From Rhodospirillales bacterium (GTDB lineage: Bacteria; Pseudomonadota; Alphaproteobacteria; Rhodospirillales; WMHbin7): DNA of 64,000 nt. The position numbers and the translations under genes were made by a program. The stretch lies in contig JACRPC010000014.1 in assembly GCA_016214125.1 (NCBI GenBank), positions 84,003-148,002 on the forward strand. Direction: 5' to 3'. Shown piece after piece: positions 55,277 to 64,000 of the stretch (the first letter of the stretch is position 1; every line of letters begins with the position of its first letter). The notes beneath the pieces were generated by a model. That model worked only from the letters and a program-made list of their open reading frames with translations. It was not told where the DNA came from and made no database searches.

Positions 55277-56671
55277 GTGCGTTATGTGAGCACTCGGGGC
55301 CTGGCCCCTCGTCTGTCCTTCGAAGACGCCCTGCTGGCTGGCTTGGCCCGGGACGGCGGTCTCTATGTGCCCGAAAGCTGGCCCCGCTTCACCAAAGCCG
55401 ATTTCGGCGCCTTCCAGGGCTTGGCCTATGCCGAGATCGTGCATCGGGTGATGAAGCCTTTCGTTGGGCGGTCCTTCAAGGACGGCGACCTTCAAGCCCT
55501 AGTGGCCGAGAGTTATGCCGGCTTCGATCACGCCGCCGTCGCGCCGCTGGTGCAGATCGGCCGCAATCAATGGGTCCTTGAGCTCTTTCATGGTCCGACC
55601 TTGGCCTTCAAGGATTACGCGCTTCAACTGTTGGGCCGCCTGTTCGCTAAAGTGATGGCCAAACGGGGCGAGAAAATTTGCATCGTCGGCGCGACATCGG
55701 GCGATACCGGTTCGGCGGCCATCGAGGCCTTCCGCGACCGGCCCGGCCTCGACATCGTCATTCTGCATCCGAAGGGACGCGTTTCCGAAGTCCAGCGCCG
55801 CCAAATGACCACCGTGCCGTCCGCCAACGTCCACAACCTTGCCATCGCGGGCAGCTTCGACGATTGCCAGGATTTGGTGAAGGCGATGTTCAACGACACC
55901 GCCTTTCGCGACCGGATGAACCTGTCGGCGGTCAATTCGATCAACTGGGCCCGCATCCTGGCCCAGACCGCCTATTACGTCGCCGCTGGGGTGGCGTTGG
56001 GCGCCCCCCATCGCTCCTTCACCTTCGCGGTGCCGACCGGCAATTTCGGCAACGTCTTCGCCGGCTGGGTGGCCGGCAAACTCGGTCTGCCGATCGACAA
56101 ACTGGTGGTGGGCTCGAACAGCAACGACATCCTCACCCGCTTCTTGGAAAGCGGCGCCATGCAGATGGCGCCCGTGGTGCCAACCTTGAGCCCCAGCATG
56201 GATATTCAGGTGTCGTCCAATTTCGAGCGCCTGCTGTTCGCCGTCATGAAGGGCGACGGCGCCAAGGTCGCGCATCTGATGACCGCGTTCCGCGCCACCG
56301 GACGCTTCGCCCTGTCCAAGGCCGCGATGGCGATGATCGCCAAGCAATTCATCGGGCATCGCTTCGATGACGCGGCAACCAAGGCGGCCATCCGCGGCCT
56401 GCACCGCCTGACCGGCTTGGTGCTTGATCCCCATTCGGCGATCGGGGTGGCGGCGGGTCTGGAATCGCACGATTACAAGCGTTCGACGCTGGTGGCGCTG
56501 GCCACCGCCCACCCGGCCAAGTTCCCCGACGCGGTCTTTGCCGCCACGGGCATCCGCCCGGCCTTGCCACCCCGGCTGGCCGATCTGATGACCCGGCCCG
56601 AGCGGGTGACGGCGCTGCCCAACGATCTGGGAGCGGTTCAGTCCTTTATCCGCGACACGGTGCGCCGATGA
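55277..56671 (+). CDS. thrC: Threonine synthase
   Basis: A 464-residue PLP enzyme converting O-phosphohomoserine to threonine. The opening MRYVSTRG, LFHGPTLAFKDYALQ with the PLP Lys, GATSGDTGSAA and VPTGNFGNVFAGW are typical of the longer, class II (proteobacterial/yeast) form. It overlaps the M16 peptidase start by 4 bases (ATGA), a pairing often seen in alphaproteobacteria. Confidence 0.97.
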   Translation: MRYVSTRGLAPRLSFEDALLAGLARDGGLYVPESWPRFTKADFGAFQGLAYAEIVHRVMKPFVGRSFKDGDLQALVAESYAGFDHAAVAPLVQIGRNQWVLELFHGPTLAFKDYALQLLGRLFAKVMAKRGEKICIVGATSGDTGSAAIEAFRDRPGLDIVILHPKGRVSEVQRRQMTTVPSANVHNLAIAGSFDDCQDLVKAMFNDTAFRDRMNLSAVNSINWARILAQTAYYVAAGVALGAPHRSFTFAVPTGNFGNVFAGWVAGKLGLPIDKLVVGSNSNDILTRFLESGAMQMAPVVPTLSPSMDIQVSSNFERLLFAVMKGDGAKVAHLMTAFRATGRFALSKAAMAMIAKQFIGHRFDDAATKAAIRGLHRLTGLVLDPHSAIGVAAGLESHDYKRSTLVALATAHPAKFPDAVFAATGIRPALPPRLADLMTRPERVTALPNDLGAVQSFIRDTVRR

Positions 56672-57927
56672 CCGTTTCGGTCACCCATCTCGACAACGGC
56701 CTGACCGTGGTCAGCGACGCCATGGACACCGTCGAGACGGTGTCGGTGGGCGTCTGGGTCGAGGCAGGTACCCGCTACGAGACCGCCGCCCAGAACGGCA
56801 TTTCGCATCTTCTGGAACACATGGCTTTCAAAGGCACCCCTAGCCGCTCGGCCCAGGCGATCGCCGAGGAGATCGAGGCGGTGGGCGGGCATTTGAACGC
56901 CTACACCTCGCGCGAGAACACCGCCTATTACGCCAAGGTGCTGAAGGAGGACGCCGGCCTGGCGCTTACCATTCTGGCTGACATTCTCCAGCATTCGACC
57001 TTCGACCCCGTCGAACTGGGGCGCGAGCAGACGGTGATTCTGCAAGAGATCGCCCAGGCCGACGACACGCCCGACGACATCGTCTTCGACTATTTCCAGG
57101 CCGCCGCCTTCCCCGACCAGCCGATCGGCCGGCCGGTCTTGGGCACCGGCGCCATCGTCAAGGGCCTGACGCGCGAGACCCTGAACGCCTACCTCGCCCG
57201 CCATTACGGCCCCAAGCGGCTGGTGGTGTCGGCCGCCGGCAAGATCGCCCATGACTGGCTGGTCGAGCGGTCGCGGGGCTTGTTCGTCGAACTGCCGGCG
57301 GCGCCCGCCGCCGATTGTCCGCCCGCCCGCTATCGGGGCGGCGAGAACCGCACGAGCCGCGACATCGAGCAGACCCATGTGCTGCTGGGCTTCGAGGGCG
57401 TGGCCTACACCGACGACGATTATTATCCGCTGTCCGTGCTCTCCTCGCTCTTGGGCGGCGGCATGTCGTCGCGGCTGTTTCAAGAGGTGCGGGAAAAGCG
57501 CGGCCTGGCCTATTCGGTATATTCGTTCAGCTCCTTCTATCAGGATTCCGGGCTGTTCGGCGTCTACGCCGGAACCGGCGAGAAGGAGGTGGCCGAGCTG
57601 GTGCCCGTGCTGTGCGACGAAATCCTAAAGGTGACCGAGACGGTCGGCGCCGAGGAACTGGCTCGCGCCCGCGCCCAGCTTAAGGCCAGCGTCCTGATGT
57701 CGTTGGAGAGCACGTCGGCCCGCTGCGAGCAACTGGCGCGCCAGATGCAGGTTTTCCGCCGCCCGATCCCGCCTTCGGAATCGGTGGCGCACATCGAGGC
57801 GGTGGATGCGCAGGCGGTTCGGCGCGCCGCCAAGCGCCTGCTTGGATCGCCGCTGACCCTGACGGCGCTGGGGCCGCTCGATGGCTTGGAAAGCTACGAC
57901 CGCATCCGCGATCGGCTCAAGATCTAG
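56668..57927 (+). CDS. M16 zinc peptidase (processing-peptidase-like)
   Basis: A 419-residue protease with the inverted zinc motif HLLEH (residues 47-51) and downstream [20 protein letters not shown] that supplies the third ligand Glu. The Gly-rich loop [23 protein letters not shown] aligns with the mitochondrial processing peptidase beta/alpha substrate loop. All zinc ligands are present, so it is likely the active subunit. It is coupled to thrC and ends 4 bases inside convergent rpmB. Confidence 0.94.
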   Translation: MTVSVTHLDNGLTVVSDAMDTVETVSVGVWVEAGTRYETAAQNGISHLLEHMAFKGTPSRSAQAIAEEIEAVGGHLNAYTSRENTAYYAKVLKEDAGLALTILADILQHSTFDPVELGREQTVILQEIAQADDTPDDIVFDYFQAAAFPDQPIGRPVLGTGAIVKGLTRETLNAYLARHYGPKRLVVSAAGKIAHDWLVERSRGLFVELPAAPAADCPPARYRGGENRTSRDIEQTHVLLGFEGVAYTDDDYYPLSVLSSLLGGGMSSRLFQEVREKRGLAYSVYSFSSFYQDSGLFGVYAGTGEKEVAELVPVLCDEILKVTETVGAEELARARAQLKASVLMSLESTSARCEQLARQMQVFRRPIPPSESVAHIEAVDAQAVRRAAKRLLGSPLTLTALGPLDGLESYDRIRDRLKI

Positions 57928-58220
57928 GCCGCCGCCTTCTTCGCCTTGGCCTTGACGATGCGGCGCTTGATGCGCTTGGCCGCGTCGGTGAGCTTGACGT
58001 CCGAGGTGCCGAGCAAGAAGGCGTCGATGCCGCCATTGTGCTCGATGGTCTTCAGGCCGTTGGTCGAGACCCGCAGCCGGACCATGGCACTCAGAGTCTC
58101 GCTCCAGCTCGACACGTCCTGCAAATTGGGCAGGAACCGCCGCCGTGTCTTGTTGTTGGCGTGGCTGACATTATTGCCGGTGAGAACGCCCTTGCCGGTG
58201 ACGACGCAACGACGCGACAT
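57924..58220 (-). CDS. rpmB: 50S ribosomal protein L28
   Basis: A 98-residue ribosomal protein. It has the [20 protein letters not shown] opening and the Lys/Ala-rich tail typical of alphaproteobacterial L28. Start 58220 is set by an AGAGGA ribosome site; an in-frame GTG/ATG two codons upstream is less likely. Monocistronic here. Confidence 0.97.
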   Translation of the reverse strand: MSRRCVVTGKGVLTGNNVSHANNKTRRRFLPNLQDVSSWSETLSAMVRLRVSTNGLKTIEHNGGIDAFLLGTSDVKLTDAAKRIKRRIVKAKAKKAAA

Positions 58221-58300
58221 GACCAAATCCTCTTGCCAAACGGGACTGCGCCCCGGGAACGCGGTTATTTACGGCCCCGGGCGGTCCGGGTCAAGGGAAT

Positions 58301-58858
58301 TTACCCGAACAGCTTGTCGATATCGTCTTGGGAAAAGAGCTTGTCGACCTCGCTTTGCGAGACCCCTTTGCCCTTGAGCTGGGGACCGTTGAGAAGTTTT
58401 TGCTCTTCGGTCAGCTCCTTCTTCAGGTTGCCGGCGGCCTCCTTAAGCTCGTCGGGGCGCCACATGCCGATCAGCGCCATCACCCTTTCTTCAATAAATT
58501 TCAATGATTTAACAACCTTATTGATCCGCTGGCCGGTGATGTCCTGAAACGAGCAGGCCTCGTAAACGGCGCCGACCCGATCCTCGCATTCGCCCAGCCG
58601 CGCTTTCAAAGCCGGATCGGCGACCGCTCCCTTGACCTCGGACAAGATGGCCTCGACGCCCTCCATCGATTCCATGATGGCGTTGGTGGCTTCCTCGGTC
58701 GCCTGGACGATGGCGTCGAGCTGGTCGGACATGCTGGTGAAATGGTCCTCGCCGGTCGAGGGTCCGATCGCCGCCAATTCCTTGCGGATGCGCTGGATAT
58801 GACCGAATAGGCGCAAAAATTCGGCCTTGAGGATCGCGCCTTCGCTGTTCAGGGGCAT
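58301..58858 (-). CDS. cheZ: CheZ-family chemotaxis phosphatase
   Basis: A 185-residue protein that would dephosphorylate CheY-P. The long helical hairpin carries CSFQDITGQRI (about 106-116), the CheZ active-site segment with the catalytic Gln. E. coli CheZ ends in a single CheY-binding peptide; here the tail has two in tandem, SQSEVDKLF (167-175) and SQDDIDKLF (176-184), followed by Gly. A good GCGGAG ribosome site precedes ATG 58858. It lies after meaB on the same strand, far from any visible che or fli genes. Confidence 0.9.
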   Translation of the reverse strand: MPLNSEGAILKAEFLRLFGHIQRIRKELAAIGPSTGEDHFTSMSDQLDAIVQATEEATNAIMESMEGVEAILSEVKGAVADPALKARLGECEDRVGAVYEACSFQDITGQRINKVVKSLKFIEERVMALIGMWRPDELKEAAGNLKKELTEEQKLLNGPQLKGKGVSQSEVDKLFSQDDIDKLFG

Positions 58859-58898
58859 TCGCGGCTCCGCTTGGAATTTCCGCTTCGGAGACTAGCGA

Positions 58899-59906
58899 CT
58901 AAACGCCCTCCTGGGAAGCCCCGGCAAAGAAAGCGTCCAGCAAGGCGCGCGCTGCGGCAGTCGGCGCCAGGCGCCCGGCTTCGACCTCGGCTTCGAGCTG
59001 GGCGAGGCGGGCGGAAACCCCGGCATGGGCCCGAAAGCGTTCGGCCAGAATTTCCTCGATTTCGTTCCACATCCAGGCCCGTGCCTGATGGGCGCGCCGG
59101 CGCGCCCGCTCGGCTGTGCCGATCGCCTGGCGATGATGGCCCACCGCCTGCCAAACCGCGTCGATGCCGAGTCCCTCCAAGGCCGAGGCCAGCAGCACGG
59201 GCACCCGCCAATCGGGATGAGCGGGCCTCAGCAGATGAAGCGCGTTTTCGTAATCGCGCCTTGCCCGCTCGGCCGCCGGCTTCAGATCGCCGTCGGCCTT
59301 GTTGACGATCACCAGATCGGCCAGTTCGACGATGCCCTTTTTCAGGCCCTGCAATTCGTCGCCGCCGCCCGGGACCAGAAGCAGCAAGAAGACATCGACC
59401 ATATCGGCGACCGCCGTTTCCGATTGGCCGACGCCCACCGTTTCGACGATCACCACATCAAAACCCGCTGCCTCGCAGACCAGGAGCGCTTCGCGGGTCC
59501 GCCGCGCCACGCCGCCCAGCGTGCCGCCCGAAGGCGAGGGCCGGATGAAGGCCTTGGGGTGGCGGGCCAGCCCTTCCATGCGGGTCTTGTCGCCCAGGAT
59601 CGAGCCGCCCGATACCGGGCTGGAGGGGTCGACCGCCAGCACCGCCAGCCGATGCCCCTTCGCAATCAGGGAAAGGCCGAAGGATTCGATGAAGGTGGAT
59701 TTGCCGGCGCCGGGAACGCCGGTGATGCCGATGCGCACCGCGCCGCCGGCCTTGGGCAGCAGGCGCTCGAGCAGCGCGGCGGCCTGACGGCGATGATCGG
59801 TCCGACTCGATTCGACCAAGGTGATGGCGCGCGCCAAGGCGCGCCGGTCTCCCGCCAGAAGCGCCGCCGCCAGATGGTCCGAATCGGGAGTCGCGGCGTC
59901 GCTCAT
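58899..59906 (-). CDS. meaB: Methylmalonyl-CoA mutase chaperone GTPase
   Basis: A 335-residue G3E-family P-loop GTPase that protects and reloads B12-dependent methylmalonyl-CoA mutase. Visible are the Walker [28 protein letters not shown], the ETVGVGQSE segment with the switch region, and NKAD for guanine binding. The mutase itself is not in the window. It overlaps the upstream 92-residue gene by ATGA. Confidence 0.95.
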   Translation of the reverse strand: MSDAATPDSDHLAAALLAGDRRALARAITLVESSRTDHRRQAAALLERLLPKAGGAVRIGITGVPGAGKSTFIESFGLSLIAKGHRLAVLAVDPSSPVSGGSILGDKTRMEGLARHPKAFIRPSPSGGTLGGVARRTREALLVCEAAGFDVVIVETVGVGQSETAVADMVDVFLLLLVPGGGDELQGLKKGIVELADLVIVNKADGDLKPAAERARRDYENALHLLRPAHPDWRVPVLLASALEGLGIDAVWQAVGHHRQAIGTAERARRRAHQARAWMWNEIEEILAERFRAHAGVSARLAQLEAEVEAGRLAPTAAARALLDAFFAGASQEGV

Positions 59907-60181
59907 GGCGCGGTCTTTTCATCCTGGTGCATCATGCGCTGCAGCGCTTTGACGATGGCCTTGCGCCCTTCGGGCTTGTCCAAACTCTTGATCAGCGACA
60001 GGCGAAGCTGGCGCACCAACATCGAGCGGCGCCGGTCCTCTTCGCTGCGGCCGGCAGCCTCGCCCTCCGGCGGCAGCGCCACCACCGGCTTCGGCTTGGC
60101 GCCGTTCGCAAGCCGTGCCTTGACCGGCGGCTTGGCCGCCGGCTTCGGCGCGGGCTTCTTGGCCTTCAGGAACTCGAACAT
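59903..60181 (-). CDS. Small hypothetical protein
   Basis: A 92-residue protein starting [19 protein letters not shown]: a Lys/Pro/Ala-rich disordered first half, then a predicted helical part ([31 protein letters not shown], about 53-83). I do not recognise a family. It sits between the ABC exporter and meaB in a same-strand run and shares a 4-base overlap with meaB. Start 60181 was chosen because upstream reading runs into the ABC gene. Confidence 0.65.
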   Translation of the reverse strand: MFEFLKAKKPAPKPAAKPPVKARLANGAKPKPVVALPPEGEAAGRSEEDRRRSMLVRQLRLSLIKSLDKPEGRKAIVKALQRMMHQDEKTAP

Positions 60182-60203
60182 GGGACCATCATAACCGAGG
60201 GCC

Positions 60204-62027
60204 TCAATCCGCCGCCATGATCTTGGCAAGCGATTCCTCGGCCGCCAACGCCTCTTGCTGCTGGCGGCGCCACATGGCGGCGTAGGCGCCGTCCTTGGCG
60301 AGAAGCTCGGCATGGGTGCCGCGTTCGACGATCCGGCCCTGGTCGAGCACGATGATGGCGTCGGCCTCGACCACCGTGGAGAGGCGATGCGCGATCATCA
60401 GCGTGGTCCGGTCGCGCGACACCGCCTTGAGCGCGGTCTGAATTTCCCGTTCGGTATGGGTGTCGAGCGCCGAGGTTGCCTCGTCGAACAACAGGATCGC
60501 CGGACTCTTGAGGATGGTGCGAGCGATGGCGACCCGCTGCTTCTCGCCGCCCGACAATTTCAGGCCGCGCTCGCCGACTCGCGTCTGGTAGCCCTCGGGC
60601 AGGCGAACGACGAAATCATGAACTTGGGCCAGTTTGGCCGCCGCTTCGACTTCGGCCGTGCCGGCACCCGGCCGGCCGTAGGCGATGTTGTAATAGATGG
60701 TGTCGTTGAAGAGCACCGTATCCTGGGGCACGATGCCGATCGCGCTTCGCAGCGATTCCTGGGTGACGGCGCGCAAATCCTGGCCGTCGATGCGGATGGC
60801 GCCCGCGGTAACGTCGTAGAAGCGGAAGAGCAGGCGGCCGATGGTCGACTTGCCCCCTCCGCTCGCCCCGACGATGGCAAGCGAGCCGCCCGCCGGCACC
60901 GTGAAATGCACGTCCTCAAGCAAGGGCCGATCGGGCCGGTAGGCGAAGGCGACGCCGTCGAATTCGACCGCGCCACCCCGTACGACCAAGGGCTTGGCGT
61001 CGGGCGCGTCCTTGATGTCGCGCTCCTCGTCGAGAAGAGCGAACATCGTTTCCATATCGACCAGCGATTGCTTGATCTCGCGGTAGACCATGCCGAGGAA
61101 GTTGAGCGGCAGGTAAAGCTGAATCAGGAAGCTGTTGACCAGAACGAAATCGCCCAAGGTGAGCGTGCCCGCCACCACCCCCTGCCCCGCCAATCCCATC
61201 ACCGCCACCAACCCGGCGGCGATGGTGAAATTTTGGCCGATGTTGAGGACCGAGAGCGTCACCTTGCTCATGATCGCCGCCTGTTCGTAGCGCGCCAGCG
61301 CGTGATCGAAGCGACGGGCCTCGTGCTCCTCGTTGCCGAAATATTTGACGGTCTCGAAATTCAAGAGCGAATCGGTGGCCTTGCCCGCCGCCTCGCTGTC
61401 GGTCTCGTTCATCGCCCGGCGGTATTTGATCCGCCATTCGGTAACGCCGAAGGTGAAAAGAACGTAGAGCCCGATGGTGCCGCCGGTGATGAGCGCGAAG
61501 CGGGCGTCGTAGAAACGCCAGAGCACGCCGCACACCAGAAAAATTTCCAAGATGGTCGGCAGGACGTTGAAGAGCATGAAGGAGAGCAGGAACTCGATGC
61601 CCTTGGTGCCGCGCTCGATCGCCCGGTTGAGGCCGCCGGTCTGGCGGTCGAGGTGGAATTTGAGCGACAGGCCATGCAGATGGCGGAAGGTGGTCAGCGC
61701 CAGACTGCGGATCGCCCGCTGGCCGACCCGGGCAAAGACGATGTCGCGCAATTCGGCGAAGGTGCCGGCGAGAATGCGGGCCAGGCCGTAGGCGACGAGC
61801 AGCGCGATCGGCACCACGGCCACCGCCGGCGCGTTCATGTGATCGACCGCCTGCTTGTAGATCACCGGTACGCCGACATTGGCGAGCTTGGCTAGGACCA
61901 GAAACAGGATCGCCGCCAGAACGCGCAGGCGCAGGCCCGGCATGGCGCGCGGCCACAAATGGGGAAGCAGGATGCGGAGCGTCGTGCCCGGTCTTTGCAA
62001 TCGCGGAACGGACGGCTCGGGCGTCAC
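60204..62027 (-). CDS. Atm1-type ABC exporter
   Basis: A 607-residue half-transporter: six membrane helices (about 20-330) and a nucleotide-binding domain with Walker A GASGGGKST, signature LSGGEKQR, Walker B ILLFDEATSALD and the H-loop AHRLST. The NRAIERGTKGIEFLL and NFETVKYFGNEEHE segments are typical of the ABCB7/Atm1/HMT1 branch, which exports glutathione-linked persulfides or metals. It starts at GTG 62027, overlapping the stop of the preceding gene (GTGA). Confidence 0.92.
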   Translation of the reverse strand: MTPEPSVPRLQRPGTTLRILLPHLWPRAMPGLRLRVLAAILFLVLAKLANVGVPVIYKQAVDHMNAPAVAVVPIALLVAYGLARILAGTFAELRDIVFARVGQRAIRSLALTTFRHLHGLSLKFHLDRQTGGLNRAIERGTKGIEFLLSFMLFNVLPTILEIFLVCGVLWRFYDARFALITGGTIGLYVLFTFGVTEWRIKYRRAMNETDSEAAGKATDSLLNFETVKYFGNEEHEARRFDHALARYEQAAIMSKVTLSVLNIGQNFTIAAGLVAVMGLAGQGVVAGTLTLGDFVLVNSFLIQLYLPLNFLGMVYREIKQSLVDMETMFALLDEERDIKDAPDAKPLVVRGGAVEFDGVAFAYRPDRPLLEDVHFTVPAGGSLAIVGASGGGKSTIGRLLFRFYDVTAGAIRIDGQDLRAVTQESLRSAIGIVPQDTVLFNDTIYYNIAYGRPGAGTAEVEAAAKLAQVHDFVVRLPEGYQTRVGERGLKLSGGEKQRVAIARTILKSPAILLFDEATSALDTHTEREIQTALKAVSRDRTTLMIAHRLSTVVEADAIIVLDQGRIVERGTHAELLAKDGAYAAMWRRQQQEALAAEESLAKIMAAD

Positions 62028-63031
62028 CTTTTGGCGGCGCCCTTGTCGGGATTGGCCGGGTCGGGCGGGAATTCCGGCGAGAGCGGACTGAAAGGGGCCA
62101 CGCGGGCGGAGTCGCGCGCGGGCACGTCCACGGCGCTTGGGGAAGCCGGTGGGTTTGCGGCGCGCACCGAGGCGAGCGACGCGACGTTGGCCGGCTGCGG
62201 CGCCGGCGACGGTGGCGGAGCGGACGCCAAGGCCGCCGCACCGCCCGGCCACAACACCTTGGCGACTTGGCTGGCCAGCCGGGCAGCGCCTGGATCGGCG
62301 CTCTCGGCCGGTGGCGGCACCGCGCTGCTGACCACCGGATCGTGACGAAGGACCGACAGCAACAAGGCGTAAAGCGCACCGGGCGGTCCATCCTCGATGC
62401 GGTCGCGCAACAGGGCGTCGATCTCGTTGGTGCGCAGGAATTCGGTGAGTTTATCGTGTTGCCGAAGGTAATCGGCGATCACCGGCCGCAAATGCGGCGC
62501 TCCCGCCAGACGATCGGCAAGATCGGCGATGCGTTCGCCTTCGCTTTCGTCGGCGTTGAGAAACAGCCGGAAGAAGGCCCAGCGATCGCCGTCTTGGGTC
62601 ATCGCCCAGCGGTCGGCCAGATCGCGATGCGCCACCCGCTCGAACGCCAGGGCAAGCTGCGCCGCCAGCGCCGTGAGATCGGACAGCGCCGGCATCGCCA
62701 GATCGAGGGCGGAATCGCGCCGCGAGCGGGACTGGGCTTCCGCCAGGGTACGAACGATGGTTTCAGTCTGCTCGGTCGATTTGCGCGCCTGCCAATGAAG
62801 CTGACGCAGCGCAAAGGCCAGTTCGCGCTGGGCCGCCCCTTGGCGCAAATAGGCGATGACCAGCCAGGCCACCGCCAGGGGCGCGAAGATGCCGGCGAGC
62901 AAGGCGGCCAACTCGCTAGGATGCTGACTGAGGAGATTGACCCAACCGATGCGGCCGTCGACATAGAGCGCCGCCGTCAGCAGCCAGCCGAAGGTGACCA
63001 CGATCGCCAGGATCAAAAGCGCTAACGCCAA
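62024..63031 (-). CDS. Membrane-anchored hypothetical protein with TTG start
   Basis: A roughly 335-residue protein. Two hydrophobic segments near the N-terminus (LALALLILAIVVTFGWLLTA and ELAALLAGIFAPLAVAWLVIAYL) are followed by a helical cytosolic domain and a Pro/Ala-rich tail. I do not recognise a function. The start TTG 63031 has GGAGG 9 bases upstream; ATG 63088 in frame would add 19 polar residues but lacks a ribosome site. It is coupled to the Atm1-type exporter. Confidence 0.75.
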   Translation of the reverse strand: MALALLILAIVVTFGWLLTAALYVDGRIGWVNLLSQHPSELAALLAGIFAPLAVAWLVIAYLRQGAAQRELAFALRQLHWQARKSTEQTETIVRTLAEAQSRSRRDSALDLAMPALSDLTALAAQLALAFERVAHRDLADRWAMTQDGDRWAFFRLFLNADESEGERIADLADRLAGAPHLRPVIADYLRQHDKLTEFLRTNEIDALLRDRIEDGPPGALYALLLSVLRHDPVVSSAVPPPAESADPGAARLASQVAKVLWPGGAAALASAPPPSPAPQPANVASLASVRAANPPASPSAVDVPARDSARVAPFSPLSPEFPPDPANPDKGAAKR

Positions 63032-63045
63032 TTTGGAAAACCTCC

Positions 63046-63072
63046 GAACATCTTGGTTACGTTTCGATGTTC
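63046..63072. repeat. Inverted repeat in the divergent gap before terC
   Basis: GAACATC (63046-63052) and GATGTTC (63066-63072) are exact inverted copies 13 bases apart, between divergent terC and the membrane-protein gene. It may be an operator or, in the minus-strand message, a stem just before the GGAGG ribosome site. Confidence 0.4.
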
Positions 63073-63124
63073 TTATGTTATATCCCATCCTGGTCGATAA
63101 GGGAATTCTCCGGGCAGGAGCCGC

Positions 63125-63760
63125 ATGTTCGATTTTGTCAGCGTCGACGAACTGAGCGCCCTCTTTCAGGTGGTGATGATCGACGTTGCCCTGGCGGGCG
63201 ACAACGCCATCGTCGTCGGCATGGCGGCGGCCGGGCTGCCGCTCTTGCAACGGCGCCGGGCGATCCTGATCGGCATCCTTGCCGCCGCCGTTTTGCGCAT
63301 CATTTTTTCGATTTTCACCGTCCAGCTTTTGAAGATCGTCGGCCTGATGGTGGCGGGCGGCATTCTGCTTCTCTGGGTATCCTGGAAGCTGTGGCGCGAG
63401 ATCCGCACCAGCCGCAAAGAGGAAGAGGCCGCCGAAGCGGCGCTGGAAGATAAGAACGGCAACGGCCCGCCCACCAAAACTCTTTCCCAGGCGGTAACCC
63501 AGATCATCGTCGCCGACGTGTCGATGTCGCTCGACAACGTGCTGGCGGTGGCGGGAGCGGCCCGCGACCATATGTGGGTGCTGATCGTCGGCCTTGGGCT
63601 TTCGGTGGTGTTGATGGGGCTGGCCGCCAATGTGATCGCCAAGCTGTTGCACCGCTATCACTGGATTGCCTATGTCGGGCTGGTGATCATCCTCTACGTG
63701 TCGCTGGTGATGATTTGGGATGGCTCGAAAATGGTGATGGCCGCCGCCAACGGCGGCTAG
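63125..63760 (+). CDS. TerC-family integral membrane protein (YjbE-like)
   Basis: A 211-residue protein with about seven helices. The two half-repeats carry the metal-binding signatures IDVALAGDNAIVVGMA (about 19-34) and VADVSMSLDNVLAVAGAA (about 129-146), as in TerC/Alx/MeeF proteins, which export manganese or calcium in other bacteria. A GGAG ribosome site precedes ATG 63125. Its TAG stop forms the junction with an IS630-like end. Confidence 0.92.
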   Translation: MFDFVSVDELSALFQVVMIDVALAGDNAIVVGMAAAGLPLLQRRRAILIGILAAAVLRIIFSIFTVQLLKIVGLMVAGGILLLWVSWKLWREIRTSRKEEEAAEAALEDKNGNGPPTKTLSQAVTQIIVADVSMSLDNVLAVAGAARDHMWVLIVGLGLSVVLMGLAANVIAKLLHRYHWIAYVGLVIILYVSLVMIWDGSKMVMAAANGG

Positions 63761-64000
63761 AGCGTCGTGCGTTTAATCGGAATCGGCTTAAGGGATTGGT
63801 TACGAATTTGTGATTCATCTTGATTGGAGGTGGATCATGGGACGAGCCTATTCGAACGAGCTTCGCAGCCGGATTTACGGCGATATCTCCAAAGGTCAAT
63901 CCTGCCGGGCGGCGGCGCGGCGTTATGGCGTCAGCGCCAGCACCGGGGTGCGTGTGGCGCAACGGATGTCGGAAACGGGCGCTTTGGCCCCTGGCCGCCA
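63760..64000 (+). mobile_element. Left end of an IS630-type insertion sequence (partial)
   Basis: From base 63760 the sequence GAGCGTCGTGCGTTTAATCG looks like the terminal inverted repeat of an IS630-group element, followed by an untranslated stretch and the transposase start. The dinucleotide TA just before it (63758-63759), part of the terC stop codon, fits the TA target of the family. The right end lies beyond the window. Confidence 0.65.
63837..64000 (+). CDS. IS630-family transposase, N-terminal part
   Basis: The gene is cut by the right edge. The visible 54 residues begin MGRAYSNELRSRIYGDISKG and continue with SCRAAARRYGVSASTGVRVAQR, the helix-turn-helix that opens IS630 transposases (MGR.YS.DLR and QSCR.AA..FGVS patterns). 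GGAGG lies 7 bases before ATG 63837. Whether the copy is intact cannot be seen. Confidence 0.85.
   Translation, partial: MGRAYSNELRSRIYGDISKGQSCRAAARRYGVSASTGVRVAQRMSETGALAPGR

Noticed and set aside
1..64000. CRISPR arrays, tRNA or rRNA genes, prophage or integrative-element boundaries
   Set aside because: I saw no regularly spaced repeats, no cloverleaf-like tRNA ends or rRNA segments, and no integrase or phage structural genes; the only mobile signature is the partial IS630 end.

Overview
The window is high-GC DNA with short gaps, many 4-base start/stop overlaps and ordinary core genes. It most resembles a free-living alphaproteobacterium of the Rhodospirillales (Magnetospirillum/Rhodospirillum-like). 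The basis is gene content: bacteriohemerythrin, CheZ, sdhCDAB, split gcvPA/gcvPB, a metX-metW pair and an alphaproteobacterial-type rne. No rRNA or tRNA gene is present, so the placement is inference.

Layout. 1-13.8 kb: end of an EAL protein, rne, an amiC-mrcA-prfB cell-wall and release-factor run (prfB has a programmed frameshift), a ChrB-like protein with an MFS exporter, a PhoB-type regulator, a hemerythrin behind an FNR-type box, a LysR regulator divergent from a DUF1127 gene, a receiver-like protein without its phosphoacceptor Asp, and bcp. 13.8-22.4 kb: glnE, a long AsmA/YhdP-like envelope protein, tyrS and anmK. 22.4-26 kb: sdhCDAB and a frameshifted XRE remnant. 26-30.7 kb: gcvT-gcvH-gcvPA-gcvPB behind a tandem glycine riboswitch with its own promoter.

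30.9-38 kb is the most unusual part: a six-gene hyfB-C-E-F-G-I-like operon. Its large subunit has lost all four cysteines that hold the NiFe site, while the proton-pumping membrane subunits and the proximal FeS subunit look intact. It matches energy-converting hydrogenase-related (Ehr) complexes, whose reaction is unknown. rlmJ is translationally coupled to its end.

38.8-50.6 kb: sppA and an arylformamidase-like hydrolase; a chorismate mutase-hisC-tyrC aromatic operon; metX-metW; ppk-ppx with a divergent SixA-type phosphatase. 50.5-51.5 kb is a small AT-rich island holding a possible HEPN-like protein and a possibly leaderless coiled-coil gene. 51.5-64 kb: MarR, an M17 aminopeptidase, a GST, an orphan TAXI binding protein, thrC, an M16 peptidase, rpmB, then (minus strand) a membrane protein, an Atm1-type ABC exporter, a 92-aa protein, meaB and cheZ, and finally terC. 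The left end of an IS630-type element abuts the terC stop codon and runs out of the window.
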